Shown: positions 43,712 through 52,976, counted from the stretch's first letter. The stretch is DNA of 64,000 nt from Peptococcaceae bacterium UBA6116 (GCA_002423425.1 DIWC01000063.1:58030-122029); one strand, 5' to 3'. The notes: a model not told the origin generated them from the letters alone. Program-made: numbers and translations.

Positions 43712-44141
43712 TTATTACATCTCCGTCCATCAGCTGGTCGGGTTTAAGAAGAATCAGCAATCTCTCTCCTATCTTACCAACCCCACGGATGAAATTAGCA
43801 TCCATTCCAAGTGCTATCGGCGGCGGGGGTTCAATCGATTCGCTATTAAGTCGCAACACTTCTGTTACCCCATCAACTCTGATTCCAAAAACCTTTCCAT
43901 TAATCTGAAGGACAACGATTCTGCTAAGATCTGTTTCTTTTTCTAAAGGCATCCCAAAGCGCACTCTGAGATTAACTACAGGAATAACATTACCCCGAAG
44001 GTTTATTACGCCCTCAATGAAATCCCTGGCCTTAGGCACTCTGGTAATTGGGGGGATACGAATAATTTCCTGTACCTTCATAATATCAATACCGAATTCT
44101 TCCGAAGCTAATGAAAATGTAACCATTTGATCTTCAGCCAT
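43695..44141 (-). CDS. cheW: Chemotaxis coupling protein CheW (first copy)
   Basis: Adaptor between receptors and CheA, 148 residues, two SH3-like folds. Conserved FSLASEEFGIDIMKVQEIIRIPPITRVP, FIEGVINLRGNVIPVVNLRVRFGM (about 41-64), and VDGVTEVLRL. Between cheA and cheB. A second CheW gene closes the block at 17317-17757. Confidence 0.97.
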   Translation of the reverse strand: MAEDQMVTFSLASEEFGIDIMKVQEIIRIPPITRVPKARDFIEGVINLRGNVIPVVNLRVRFGMPLEKETDLSRIVVLQINGKVFGIRVDGVTEVLRLNSESIEPPPPIALGMDANFIRGVGKIGERLLILLKPDQLMDGDVINEQTA

Positions 44142-44194
44142 AAACTATACCCCCTTATTATAAAATAGATATGTTAATTTTTAATTAAACTTTT

Positions 44195-46270
44195 TTAACG
44201 ATTTATTAAAATATCCTGAATAAGCGAACCAATATCAAGAATAAGGGTTACTTTACCATCACCAAGGATAGTAGCCCCGGCAATCCCAGGCAAACCGTTC
44301 AGACAATCCCCGAGGGACTTAATAACGATCTCCTGCTGGCCATGCAATTCATCTACGATAAGCCCAATGTTTTTATCCCCAAGCCCTACAACGACAACGT
44401 AAACCTCATCAGCTTTTCTATCGCTGTTTGGTAAATCGAATTTTTGTCTTAAGGAGATCAGTGGCAAGGTATTACCTCTAAGCTGGATCATAGCTAAACC
44501 GCCAACCGTCTTGATCTCACTGTTATCAACCAGGAGTGTCTCAACAACAGACGACAACGGCAGAGCATAGATTTCTTCCCCGGCTGCGACCAGCAGCGCC
44601 TGGATAATAGCTAAAGTCAGCGGCAGCCGAATAATAAAGGATATCCCTTCACCCTTTTTAGTCTTTATATCGATTAAACCTCCAAGACTGTTTAAGGCTT
44701 TTTTAACTACATCCATCCCGACTCCCCGGCCGGAAATATCCGTTACCTTATCAGCCGTACTGAATCCCGGCAGGAAAATAAGATTAGCAATCTCCCTCTG
44801 GGACAATTCCTCCCTCTCGCCAATCAATCCTTTTTCCAGGGCTATTTTGTATATTTTTTCAATATCAAGCCCCGCTCCGTCATCGGAAACGATGATGGCT
44901 ATATGATTTCCCTCATGAAAAGCATCAAGGGTAATTGTACCGGTTTCTTTTTTGCCGGCCTCAAGCCTTTGTTCAGGTGTCTCTATCCCATGATCGACGC
45001 AATTGCGAATGATATGGGTTAGCGGGTCACCGATCATCTCAATAACTGTTTTGTCAAGTTCTGTTTCCTCACCCTTAATCACCAGTTCTATTTTTTTTCC
45101 GCTTTTCCGGCAAAAGTCCCTCACCAAGCGGGGATAACGGCTAAAAACAGTCCCCATGGGAACCATACGCAATCTCATAACACTTTCCTGCAGATTGCTC
45201 ATTAAGCGTCCGAGGTAGCCATTGGCATCATTTAAACTATTCACAAGTGCATCACCCTGATTTTGGTCCTTCAAATCATTGCCGATCTTGACCAGTCGGG
45301 TTCTTGTAATAACCATTTCTCCAACCAAGTTGATTAAGTTGTCCATTCTGGCTGTATCCACGCGAATCGTATGTACCTGGTTCTCCGCCCTTTGTTGAAG
45401 CTGAGTGTTCTCAACTTCTTTCGGGTTATCCAGACTTTCTTCTTTTACCTTTCCTTGATAAGCCGGGGACTCCGATAACGAATAATGGGTTATTTTTGCA
45501 TTTAAAATTTCTGAAACTTCCAGAACATCTGCTCTTATTTCTTCGGGGCGTTCAGTTGTAACGAATAAAAGGCTGAATCTTTGTTCGTTCTCAGCTTCAA
45601 TCTCCTCAATCGAAGGAAGAACCTTCACCACAGTTCCCAAGGCCTCAAGTCTTTGAATGACCATAACGGCTCGTACGGCTTTCATTAAAGCTTCGGAAGC
45701 CAGAATCACATCTATTTGGTAAACTGTCTTGCCAACAAGCAGGGCATCGCTTACAACCTGACATTCAGCGGAAGTTAAGGAAAAATCAATTTGGGCAGCA
45801 TCCGCTTCTTTCTTAGCCTCCTGCTTTTTTGGTGGCGAAAACCTTCTTTCAGCCAATGCACCTGTCTCAGCTAATGTTTTCATTTGGGAGGCCAAATCAG
45901 AGTATTCCAAAGAGAGAACTATGCGCTTTTCGACCTGTGCCAACATCAATTTGAGTCTATCGGTCACAGCCAGAAGAACATCAATAATCTCATTGGTTAC
46001 CATCATCTTTCCCTGTCTTAATTTATCGAGTAAATCTTCCGCAGCATGCGTAAGTTCGACAATCGGCGTAAAACCCATGGTTCCTGAAGCCCCTTTTAAA
46101 CTATGAGCACTTCGAAATAAATCGTTGACAAGTGAGATATTATCACTGTCTCTTTCTAACTGCAGAAGACCGGAGCCAAGTTTCTCAACCTGCTCTTGGG
46201 AATCGAGTAAGTAAAACTCCAAAAAGTCGTCAAGATCAATCCCCTTATTTCCGTTATCATCCTGGCTCAT
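44195..46270 (-). CDS. cheA: Chemotaxis histidine kinase CheA
   Basis: Kinase at the centre of chemotaxis signalling, 691 residues from the ATG at 46270, with AGGAG upstream (a longer in-frame start at 46288 has none). Domains: P1 with phosphorylated His56 in RSAHSLKGASGTMGF; P2 for CheY/CheB binding (about 170-265); P3 dimer helices with TARMDNLINLVGEMVITRTRLV; P4 kinase core with N box NCVDHGIETPE, G1 SDDGAGLD, and GRGVGMDVVKKAL; P5 CheW-like at the C-terminus. First gene of its unit, after a 230-bp leader with an inverted repeat. Confidence 0.97.
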   Translation of the reverse strand: MSQDDNGNKGIDLDDFLEFYLLDSQEQVEKLGSGLLQLERDSDNISLVNDLFRSAHSLKGASGTMGFTPIVELTHAAEDLLDKLRQGKMMVTNEIIDVLLAVTDRLKLMLAQVEKRIVLSLEYSDLASQMKTLAETGALAERRFSPPKKQEAKKEADAAQIDFSLTSAECQVVSDALLVGKTVYQIDVILASEALMKAVRAVMVIQRLEALGTVVKVLPSIEEIEAENEQRFSLLFVTTERPEEIRADVLEVSEILNAKITHYSLSESPAYQGKVKEESLDNPKEVENTQLQQRAENQVHTIRVDTARMDNLINLVGEMVITRTRLVKIGNDLKDQNQGDALVNSLNDANGYLGRLMSNLQESVMRLRMVPMGTVFSRYPRLVRDFCRKSGKKIELVIKGEETELDKTVIEMIGDPLTHIIRNCVDHGIETPEQRLEAGKKETGTITLDAFHEGNHIAIIVSDDGAGLDIEKIYKIALEKGLIGEREELSQREIANLIFLPGFSTADKVTDISGRGVGMDVVKKALNSLGGLIDIKTKKGEGISFIIRLPLTLAIIQALLVAAGEEIYALPLSSVVETLLVDNSEIKTVGGLAMIQLRGNTLPLISLRQKFDLPNSDRKADEVYVVVVGLGDKNIGLIVDELHGQQEIVIKSLGDCLNGLPGIAGATILGDGKVTLILDIGSLIQDILINR

Positions 46271-46431
46271 TTTCAGCACTCCTAACATATTTAATTCTTA
46301 CCGGTACTTGAATATTTTGGAAAGTACTAAAAAAAACTTTAAAAAACAAAATTCGCCGTTTATTGTTAATATCCTCCAAATTATCCAAGCCTCCAATAAT
46401 TTCACTACTATTTTCCTATAATTCTATAGTA

Positions 46432-46460
46432 TTTCAGTCCTATATTAAATAGGACTGAAA
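46432..46460. repeat. Perfect 12-bp inverted repeat in the cheA leader
   Basis: TTTCAGTCCTAT and ATAGGACTGAAA flank ATTAA, about 160 bp upstream of cheA. There is no T run after either arm, so it is not a terminator; a TTGAGG hexamer 18 bp ahead of TATTTA overlaps it on the minus strand, so an operator covering a promoter is possible. The rest of this 238-bp gap holds only the terminator next to it. Confidence 0.6.
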
Positions 46461-46481
46461 AAAATATTACCTCAAACAACC

Positions 46482-46534
46482 AAAAAAATAGTTAAAAAAA
46501 AACTCATTCTGAGTAATTTTTTTTAACTATTTTT
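46482..46534 (-). terminator. Strong terminator between the filament unit and cheA unit
   Basis: On the minus strand TAGTTAAAAAAAA..CTCA pairs with TGAGTTTTTTTTTAACTA across a 3-nt loop, with a small bulge and T runs on either side. The stop codon of the preceding gene (46527-46529) lies in the stem. Confidence 0.85.
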
Positions 46535-47048
46535 TCTTGTCAATAAAACGGGCTTCCCTCCGGTCTCTATGATCATATGTATTCTTAATTATTCTGGCAT
46601 TCTGGAGGCGGTTGAGTTCTAACTTTATAGCATTCAACTCAAGGTTGAGTTTGGGGATAATCATTTCGTCCAGACCAAGTATCTCCTGCATTTGATTCTG
46701 TAAAGCTATGGTAAGCCTTGAAAATTCGTTAAACGTTTTTTCGGGAAGATATTGTTTCAGACGGGAAACCTTAAAGGCTGAATCTCCGATCTCAGAACAA
46801 ACAGCCGTCTGCAGTTCAATTGACTGCCCAGACCTTTGCTGCAAAACCTCAAAACATTCTTTGTGAAATTCCCAAAACCCTTCTAATTCTTTTTCAAGGT
46901 TTTGAGCCTTCAGCTTTTCATCATTCAGTTGTTCATCTTTTTCCTCCAAGAATCTTTGGAAGTTTCTCATCTTTTCCCCAAGCCGGCTATAATCCTCAAG
47001 GTCGGCTTTATAGGCTTCCATAAGATTTTGGATTAACTCTTCAACCAT
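46527..47048 (-). CDS. Coiled-coil protein after fliS, possible FliT-like chaperone
   Basis: A 173-residue, almost wholly helical protein rich in Glu, Lys and Leu, with heptads over 20-60 and 115-160 and a basic tail (HRDRREARFIDKKK). It begins at the stop of fliS (one-base overlap) and ends in a terminator. In many bacteria the gene after fliS is fliT, the FliD chaperone, which is also small and helical. No sequence motif confirms this, and the protein is longer than FliT (about 110-120), so the role is inferred from position and fold only. Confidence 0.7.
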   Translation of the reverse strand: MVEELIQNLMEAYKADLEDYSRLGEKMRNFQRFLEEKDEQLNDEKLKAQNLEKELEGFWEFHKECFEVLQQRSGQSIELQTAVCSEIGDSAFKVSRLKQYLPEKTFNEFSRLTIALQNQMQEILGLDEMIIPKLNLELNAIKLELNRLQNARIIKNTYDHRDRREARFIDKKK

Positions 47049-47470
47049 TATTTGGCTCCCATCCGGACGATCCTGGCAGCCTCAATCCATATATCCCGAA
47101 AAGTTTCAAAAAACTCAATAACCGGCAGTAAATAGGAATGATCTTTTTTTAGATTTGCTTTAACAACCTCGCCGTCATAAAAATCATACAGGCTGCGCAG
47201 GTTTGTGGCAATCTGGCCGCCTTTTTCCATATTTAAAGAATAATTTAACTCTGTAATGATATCCTGGACCTTACACAGACTATTATTGGCTAGATCATAT
47301 TGCTTTTCCTGAATCGCCAATTTTCCTTGATGCAAATATTTTATCACAGCCGAATACAGCATAATCAACAATTTTTCAGGCGGAGCCGCCTGGATAGCCG
47401 TCTGTTGATAGGCCTTCTGAGGATTGCCATATACCTGGGAATCAGGAAACTTATTCATCATGACTGTCAC
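47048..47470 (-). CDS. fliS: Flagellin export chaperone FliS
   Basis: Binds unpolymerised flagellin in the cytosol, 140 residues. Family features: NPQKAYQQTAIQAAPPEKLLIMLYSAVIKYLHQGK (about 16-50), SLCKVQDIITELNYSLNMEKGGQIATNLRSLYDF (about 66-99), and VIEFFETFRDIW. In B. subtilis it also titrates interaction of flagellin with FliW. It lies 148 bp after fliD, a gap in which no other gene is seen. Confidence 0.96.
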   Translation of the reverse strand: MTVMMNKFPDSQVYGNPQKAYQQTAIQAAPPEKLLIMLYSAVIKYLHQGKLAIQEKQYDLANNSLCKVQDIITELNYSLNMEKGGQIATNLRSLYDFYDGEVVKANLKKDHSYLLPVIEFFETFRDIWIEAARIVRMGAK

Positions 47471-47617
47471 TCCTATTACTTTTCAGTTGGAATTTACTCG
47501 TCCATAAAATAATACAGGGAAGCCGGATCTGCAAAAAATTCTGATTGATGGGAAAAGCAACGATTTATTATCAGCTTCCCTTAGCATCCAGTCAGCAGTT
47601 CCTGTTGATGGGCAATA

Positions 47618-49114
47618 TTATGATGATTTCGAACTGCTGAATAAAGCAGTTGTTTGCGCGGTAAGCCAGCTAGACTGGGAATTCATAGCGGATAAGCTTG
47701 CCTCCAGCTTGGAAAACTTCACCTTTAAATTTTCCTCATAATCGGCCGCCCTCTGTTCAAATTGAGTAATCCGGTCATTCAAATCCTTAATTTCGTTGTC
47801 CAAACTTGAGGTCGTGCTGGCAAGTGTCCCGCCATATTTGGTGAGGGGGTCCAGATAATTCCCCAACAAATTGGCTAATCCCTCATTATCGGCCGGTGTT
47901 ATGCCTGAATAAGAAGCGCCGAAGAGGTTGGCAACACTTTGGGGATCCGCCGCCAGCGCACTGGTAAACTTTGTTGCATCCAAAGTCAGATCAGAACTTT
48001 TACCTGAAGTAGAAACCCCAATATCACTCAATAAAGTGTAATTGCCGGGATTACTAAGGACCGAACCTGCTTTTTGCCTTAAGGAAGCCTGGATGGATTG
48101 CAGTGTCGAATCACCCAATAACGCTCCGGCTTTTTGAGTACTCGAATCATAGGAAAGATAACTATTGATTGTTTGCTGAGCGGAATTATAGGCATCAACA
48201 AAAGCCTGAACGGCACTTTGGACAGCCGTGGTGTCGGAGCTGACCGTGACCGTAGCTTGTCCCGGTGCATTTAAGGTTAAGGTTGCGCCGGAAATTGCGC
48301 CGGAAACAGTGTTGGATGCACTGGTAATGGACAGTCCGTTGACAGTTAAAATAGCATCCTGCGCACCCTGTATCTTCCCGCCAAGGGATGGATCCGAAAG
48401 ACCCGTCGCCGTATAATCGCTTACCGTACCGCTGTCATTCAGAACCCCAATCGTTTGCAAAAAAGAATTTGGATCCCCAAAGGTAATGCTGTTCGCTGTC
48501 CCCGTTTGGCTGGAATTGAAATCAATGCGGTAATTGCCCATGCTTGATTGAACTAAGTTTGCCTTTACTCCGGCACCAGCGCCGTTGATCGAATTCACAA
48601 CATCTTGCAGCGTCGGAGCACTTCCGGCCGAATCACTTTTTACAACATGGATATTTTCCGCCTGACCGTTGACAGTCAGGGTAAAATCCCAGTTCGATGC
48701 GGTACCGTTATCGGCATAGCCGGTTCCCAAGGCGGTATTCATGGCCGTCGTCAGAGAAGAATCCGTAAGTTCTTTACTCACATCCGTCTCGGACTGGGCG
48801 ATCTTGCTTACATTGACGATGTAGTTCCCCTGCACGCCGGAACCGGAACCCGTAACACTAAAATAACTGTTTGTGGAGGCAGTCGTTGCCGTCGTCTTCG
48901 TCCATATTTGAGAATCTTTCAATTTTGTCAGAGCGGTATCTACAGCCGAAAGTCTGGTGTTAATATCCTGCCAGGCAGACTTCTCGGTCGTTAGGGTGCT
49001 TACCTTATTAAACATCTGATTTTCAGGCAGTTTGTAAGCATCAACCATAGCTTGAATCACTGCTGAAAAATCATAACCTGAAAGACCTGATAAGTTTAAA
49101 CCGGAAACAGACAT
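47618..49114 (-). CDS. fliD: Flagellar filament cap protein FliD (HAP2)
   Basis: Cap that promotes flagellin polymerisation. 498 residues from the ATG at 49114 (MSVSGLNLSGLSGYDFSAVIQAMVDAYKLP), with AAAGGAGGG upstream; the longer frame to 49150 enters flaG and is rejected. FliD N- and C-terminal helical parts frame a Ser/Thr/Ala-rich central region. C-terminal coiled coil: LASTTSSLDNEIKDLNDRITQFEQRAADYEENLKVKFSKLEASL. Confidence 0.95.
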   Translation of the reverse strand: MSVSGLNLSGLSGYDFSAVIQAMVDAYKLPENQMFNKVSTLTTEKSAWQDINTRLSAVDTALTKLKDSQIWTKTTATTASTNSYFSVTGSGSGVQGNYIVNVSKIAQSETDVSKELTDSSLTTAMNTALGTGYADNGTASNWDFTLTVNGQAENIHVVKSDSAGSAPTLQDVVNSINGAGAGVKANLVQSSMGNYRIDFNSSQTGTANSITFGDPNSFLQTIGVLNDSGTVSDYTATGLSDPSLGGKIQGAQDAILTVNGLSITSASNTVSGAISGATLTLNAPGQATVTVSSDTTAVQSAVQAFVDAYNSAQQTINSYLSYDSSTQKAGALLGDSTLQSIQASLRQKAGSVLSNPGNYTLLSDIGVSTSGKSSDLTLDATKFTSALAADPQSVANLFGASYSGITPADNEGLANLLGNYLDPLTKYGGTLASTTSSLDNEIKDLNDRITQFEQRAADYEENLKVKFSKLEASLSAMNSQSSWLTAQTTALFSSSKSS

Positions 49115-49130
49115 ATTTCGTCCCTCCTTT

Positions 49131-49505
49131 CTAAACTTTTTTATCCACAAAGATCCCGATCATATCCGTCAGAGAACTCAACATATCCAAGACTTTCTTC
49201 GGCGGTATTTCATCAAGCACTTCTCCGGTTACCTGGTCAATCACTTTAACCATCACCCGGTTACTCTTTTCATGAATGGAAAACTGCAACCGCTTTTCTA
49301 TCAGTCCCATCAGACGGTTCAGTTTGTCCGCAGCCTTTTCGACCTCTTCCCGCGGAACTTCCTCTCTGGCTGAAGGCGTTTGATCTTTACGGTCAACTAC
49401 TGGACGGGGTGTATCCTTTGAACCTTCCAACTTTTGGCCTGGAAAGGCATCAACAGGCAGAACCGGAGTCTGTTGGTTGGTTGGCGGAATCTGACCAATC
49501 ATCAC
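49131..49505 (-). CDS. flaG: FlaG family flagellar protein
   Basis: 124 residues. The C-terminal half is the FlaG signature: LIEKRLQFSIHEKSNRVMVKVIDQVTGEVLDEIPPKKVLDMLSSL. The N-terminal half is Pro-rich and probably disordered. FlaG tunes filament length in several bacteria. It lies between fliC and fliD, 17 bp from fliD. Confidence 0.93.
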   Translation of the reverse strand: MMIGQIPPTNQQTPVLPVDAFPGQKLEGSKDTPRPVVDRKDQTPSAREEVPREEVEKAADKLNRLMGLIEKRLQFSIHEKSNRVMVKVIDQVTGEVLDEIPPKKVLDMLSSLTDMIGIFVDKKV

Positions 49506-49563
49506 CTTACCCTCCTTTGATTCTTTCGTTTAAATCATATTATTACAATCTAATTTAAAATTG

Positions 49564-49592
49564 AAGCCGACCGGCAGAATGCCGACCGGCTT
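49564..49592 (-). terminator. Terminator downstream of flagellin gene
   Basis: AAGCCG and CGGCTT, with an inner GGC/GCC pairing and two mismatches, make a GC-rich hairpin of 12 bp either side of ATTCT; on the minus strand CAATTTTAAATT follows. It lies 21 bp beyond the flagellin stop and probably limits read-through into flaG-fliD. Confidence 0.7.
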
Positions 49593-49612
49593 GCAAGAAT
49601 CGAAGACAGGAA

Positions 49613-50422
49613 TCAACCCAATAATTTAAGAATGGTTTGAGGCGCCTGGTTAGCCTGGGCCAGCATCGCCACCCCGGCCTGATTGAGAACCTGATTTTTG
49701 GTGAATTCCGACATCTCCGCAGCCATATCCACATCACGGATACGAGAGTTGGCGGCATTAAGGTTTTCCGAAGTGGTGCCAAGGTTATTGATGGTATGTT
49801 CCAAACGGTTCTGATACGCACCAAGTGACGCTCTGTTGGTAGAGACTGTTCCAATAGCATCGCTGAGAGTAGAAAGGGCAGCACTGGCACTAGCCATTGT
49901 ACTCAAAGAAATAGCATTAATTGCTAAAGTAGTAGACGTAGCCGATGTGAGACTAACTACCATTGTGTCAGTTGCTGTAGTACCGATTTGAAGTGTAGCC
50001 GTACCAGCCACACTAAGTAAAGATTTGCCGTTAAATTTTGTGCTTGTAGCAATATGGCTGACTTCACCAAGTAAAGAAGTTACTTCTTTCTGAATATTAG
50101 ATAAATCGCCTGAGGCATAGGTTCCGTTAGATGCTTGGGTCGCCAGTTCATTTAGTCTCTGGAGAATTGAATGCGTCTCATTCAGCGCACCTTCAGCAGT
50201 CTGAATAAGTGAGATCCCGTCTTGGGCATTTCTCTTAGCTTGATTGAGTCCGTTAATCTGGGCTTTCATGGTTTCCGAAATAGCTAAACCTGCTGCATCA
50301 TCGGCTGCCCGGTTAATCCTGTAACCCGAAGACAATTTTTCCAGAGATTTCTGCATGGAATTGCTTGTGGTTTGCAGATTGCGCTGAGTATTCATACTCG
50401 CGATATTGGTGTTAAGAATCAT
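49613..50422 (-). CDS. fliC: Flagellin
   Basis: Filament subunit of 269 residues, a short type. The D0/D1 N-terminal part ([41 protein letters not shown]) and the C-terminal part ([50 protein letters not shown]) are fully conserved. The central segment (about 145-190) is short and very rich in Ser, Thr and Ala, suited to O-glycosylation. A GGAGGG lies six bases before the ATG. It has its own sigma-28 promoter and a leader of about 78 nt with CsrA-type sites. Confidence 0.97.
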   Translation of the reverse strand: MILNTNIASMNTQRNLQTTSNSMQKSLEKLSSGYRINRAADDAAGLAISETMKAQINGLNQAKRNAQDGISLIQTAEGALNETHSILQRLNELATQASNGTYASGDLSNIQKEVTSLLGEVSHIATSTKFNGKSLLSVAGTATLQIGTTATDTMVVSLTSATSTTLAINAISLSTMASASAALSTLSDAIGTVSTNRASLGAYQNRLEHTINNLGTTSENLNAANSRIRDVDMAAEMSEFTKNQVLNQAGVAMLAQANQAPQTILKLLG

Positions 50423-50428
50423 GATTAT

Positions 50429-50463
50429 CCCTCCATGTTTTTCTTATGCCCACATCCATGTGG
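50429..50463 (-). promoter_or_regulatory. Two CsrA-type binding sites in the flagellin leader
   Basis: Site 1 (50450-50463): a 5-bp hairpin CCACA/TGTGG with loop TGGA; the core ACATGGATGT differs by one base from the CsrA consensus ACARGGAUGU. Site 2 (50429-50438): ACATGGAGGG, whose GGAGGG is the flagellin Shine-Dalgarno. This two-site layout, one structured and one on the ribosome binding site, is that of the Bacillus hag leader. csrA and fliW are encoded in the same block. Confidence 0.78.
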
Positions 50464-50506
50464 TACATTTTGATTCCTCTGCCGGCAAGAGGATCTTCTA
50501 TTGTTT

Positions 50507-50533
50507 TTATCGTCGAAATATCTTCTATCCTTA
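50507..50533 (-). promoter_or_regulatory. Sigma-28 promoter of the flagellin gene
   Basis: On the minus strand TAAG (50530-50533), 15 bp, then GACGATAA (50507-50514), against the consensus TAAA-N15-GCCGATAA: 10 of 12 positions match with exact spacing. The expected start site is near 50500. A hairpin CCTCT-tgccggc-AGAGG (50477-50493) follows directly in the leader. Confidence 0.85.
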
Positions 50534-50651
50534 ATACTTAAATTCGGTAAATAAATGTCATAATACCAAGTTTGCTTTTTTTTCCTCCTCCATCCTTCAC
50601 ATTTTGTCTTTTTTCATCTTTTTTCTAAAATAGTTGAGATAAAAACTTTCT

Positions 50652-52955
50652 TTAAAGCAGATTCTTCTTAAGATCCGCTAGATGCTCCTCTATCGCAGCC
50701 CCCAGTGTTTGGTCCGGGCAGTGCCGCCTTGCTTTCTTATAATAACCCAAGGCCTTGGAAATTTTTTGTTCAAGTTCGTAGGTATAAGCCAAATTATAAA
50801 GAAGATCAAAGTTTTCAGAATCACTGCCTAACGCGGATCGCAAAAGCTTTTCCGCCTCGTTTAATTCCCCTTTTTTCATAAGAACTACAGCCTTCATAGA
50901 AACCAGCTCTGAATCCTCTCCTATGATCCACACCAATTCAGTCAGCAAAGAAGCTGCCGAATCCAATTCTTCATTATTTATAAGATTTTCAATCGTTACT
51001 TTGACCTGCCTTGAATATTGTTGAAACTCCTTGGCTGCCGAATCGGTACAAACCCGCAACTCTTTCGTTATAATATCAATCCCTTGGTTAAACTCTGGGG
51101 AAGTCTTCAAAGAAGCTCTTAAAATCTTAACGGCATTATGATAATTGCCCTTGACTTTTTCTTCATCGGCCTGGGCCAACTGGAGCAAAAATCTGTCTTC
51201 CTTGTCGAGAGCCGGCCAAAGATCGATTCCCAGGGAAACTTCGTTATAGAGAAGCTTCACATACTTCAATCCTACCTGGATATACATCTTCAACAAACGT
51301 TTGTAGTCCCCATCCGCTAGTTCCCCGTAAAGCAGCGTGTTTTTGAGCAATAACCGGCTTAGACGCAGCTGAGAAAAATTTTCTAAGTCAGACATTGTCA
51401 AAACATAATTTATCACGAGGCTTTGTACTGATTCCCGCGTCTTATAGAGATACGCTATGAGCAAATCGGATTTTTCCTTGGAAATCTTTCTTAGAATATC
51501 TGCCAAAGGTTGGTTGAGAAATATCAGAAAGAAAAGCAAGTCAGCATAAAATTCCGGTTCTGAATCAAAGTCCAGTATATTAGCCAAATCTTGGATTAGT
51601 TGTTCTTTCTCCGCCAAACTTTTTTCCTGAAAAGCAATCCGGATTTGATTCAGGCTTGCATAGGACTCTTCCCCTTGAGCGAAAATGGTTATAATTACTG
51701 TTTGTTCATCTTCTGATAGCGTTTGCTTAGAAATCTCCAGTTTTTTCAGGAAATAGTTACGCAGCTCTGGTTCAGATAATTGGCAATATAAATCCATGAG
51801 CTTCTTAAACTTTTGAGATGTAAGTGCAGCATCTATATAAACATCAATCGCTTGTTCAACCATCCAAGAAGGCAGGTCGGAGGCCTTGCCAATTAACTGG
51901 GTAATTATTTGTAATGAAGCGGAATAATCTTTAACTTTTACATATAATTCACCCAACTTAAGCTTAGCATCGTTAAACTTACCCATATAGTAAAATTGAA
52001 TCGTATAATTTCTGGACAAAGTAAGGCTGTCGAATTTATTTAGTAAATCCAAATATTCTTCGAAATATTTAATTGCAACCTTATATCTACCCTGAAGTTC
52101 ATATAAGCGAGCTAAAATGTAGTATAAATCTATATATTCTGGTTCAATTTTTATTCCCTCAAGACAAATTTTTTCTACTTCCTCGAACTGTTTAGAAGCT
52201 AAAGCCAAACTCGCGTACCTGCCATAAACGTATATCGTTGTCCAGGGATCAAGGTTTTGTTCGAAAATCGTAGTATAGGCCTTTCTAATTTCCACCAGGC
52301 CTTTTTCTAAGTCCTTATGCATGGCATAGGAAACAGCCAACTGGTACCGGATATAAATGTTATTTGGATTTTGACTCAACTCTTCCAGCAATAGCTTGGC
52401 AGTTCTTTGAAACTTTTTTTCCATCAAGTCTTTATCCGTACTATCATAACCGTAATGATTTATTATAGTATTAAACTTAAGAGTTTTACCTTGCCATTTA
52501 GCTTGGTTATGGACGATTCCTTCATAGTGAAAGATGCCATCATTTTTAAACAACCGTGCAGATGCAAAGACCGCCTCATCATCTTTATTGGAGCTGAGCG
52601 TATTAATAACATTAAACGTGCAGGCCCCGAAAGAGGCTTGCAGATCCTTTCTGTTAAAAAAGTATAGAATATCCGCTATATCTGTCAGCTCTTCATCCGC
52701 ATCCATAATCATGATCCATTCCCCGGTGGCATAACTGATGGTGATATTTCTCATCTCCGAAAAGTTATTATTCCAGGGATGAAAATAAATACGGCCTGTA
52801 TAGGTTTGGGCCAGGGCAACCGTACTGTCTGTCGAACCGGTATCGACGATAATGAGTTCTGATTCCAATTGATTTCTTAGCGGCCTAAGACTTTCCAGGC
52901 ATCTGACCAGATTTTGTTCTTCATCTTTAACCATCATACAAATACTAAGCTTCAT
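50652..52955 (-). CDS. Family 2 glycosyltransferase with TPR repeats (probable flagellin modification)
   Basis: 767 residues. The N-terminal 220 residues are a GT-A glycosyltransferase: SICMMVKDEEQNLVRCLESL, IIVDTGSTDST (about 35-45), and the metal-binding DAD in MIMDADEEL (about 78-86). The remaining 540 residues are helical repeats of TPR type (e.g. IEPEYIDLYYILARLYELQGRYKVAIKYFEEYLDLL and the C-terminal FDLLYNLAYTYELEQKISKALGYYKKARRHCPD). Such TPR glycosyltransferases next to flagellin genes often O-glycosylate flagellin; here the gene stands between csrA and fliC. The donor sugar is unknown. A role in flagellin modification is inferred from context. Confidence 0.85.
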   Translation of the reverse strand: MKLSICMMVKDEEQNLVRCLESLRPLRNQLESELIIVDTGSTDSTVALAQTYTGRIYFHPWNNNFSEMRNITISYATGEWIMIMDADEELTDIADILYFFNRKDLQASFGACTFNVINTLSSNKDDEAVFASARLFKNDGIFHYEGIVHNQAKWQGKTLKFNTIINHYGYDSTDKDLMEKKFQRTAKLLLEELSQNPNNIYIRYQLAVSYAMHKDLEKGLVEIRKAYTTIFEQNLDPWTTIYVYGRYASLALASKQFEEVEKICLEGIKIEPEYIDLYYILARLYELQGRYKVAIKYFEEYLDLLNKFDSLTLSRNYTIQFYYMGKFNDAKLKLGELYVKVKDYSASLQIITQLIGKASDLPSWMVEQAIDVYIDAALTSQKFKKLMDLYCQLSEPELRNYFLKKLEISKQTLSEDEQTVIITIFAQGEESYASLNQIRIAFQEKSLAEKEQLIQDLANILDFDSEPEFYADLLFFLIFLNQPLADILRKISKEKSDLLIAYLYKTRESVQSLVINYVLTMSDLENFSQLRLSRLLLKNTLLYGELADGDYKRLLKMYIQVGLKYVKLLYNEVSLGIDLWPALDKEDRFLLQLAQADEEKVKGNYHNAVKILRASLKTSPEFNQGIDIITKELRVCTDSAAKEFQQYSRQVKVTIENLINNEELDSAASLLTELVWIIGEDSELVSMKAVVLMKKGELNEAEKLLRSALGSDSENFDLLYNLAYTYELEQKISKALGYYKKARRHCPDQTLGAAIEEHLADLKKNLL

Positions 52956-52976
52956 TCTATCTCCTCCATCTGCCGG

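Noticed and set aside
47471..47617. GGGAAGC/GCTTCCC pair as a terminator between fliD and fliS
   Set aside because: The loop is about 50 nt and no T run follows; not a credible terminator.
49555..49890. Minus-strand frame of 111 codons overlapping the end of flagellin in another frame
   Set aside because: Flagellin in the main frame is complete and conserved; the alternative has no start signal.
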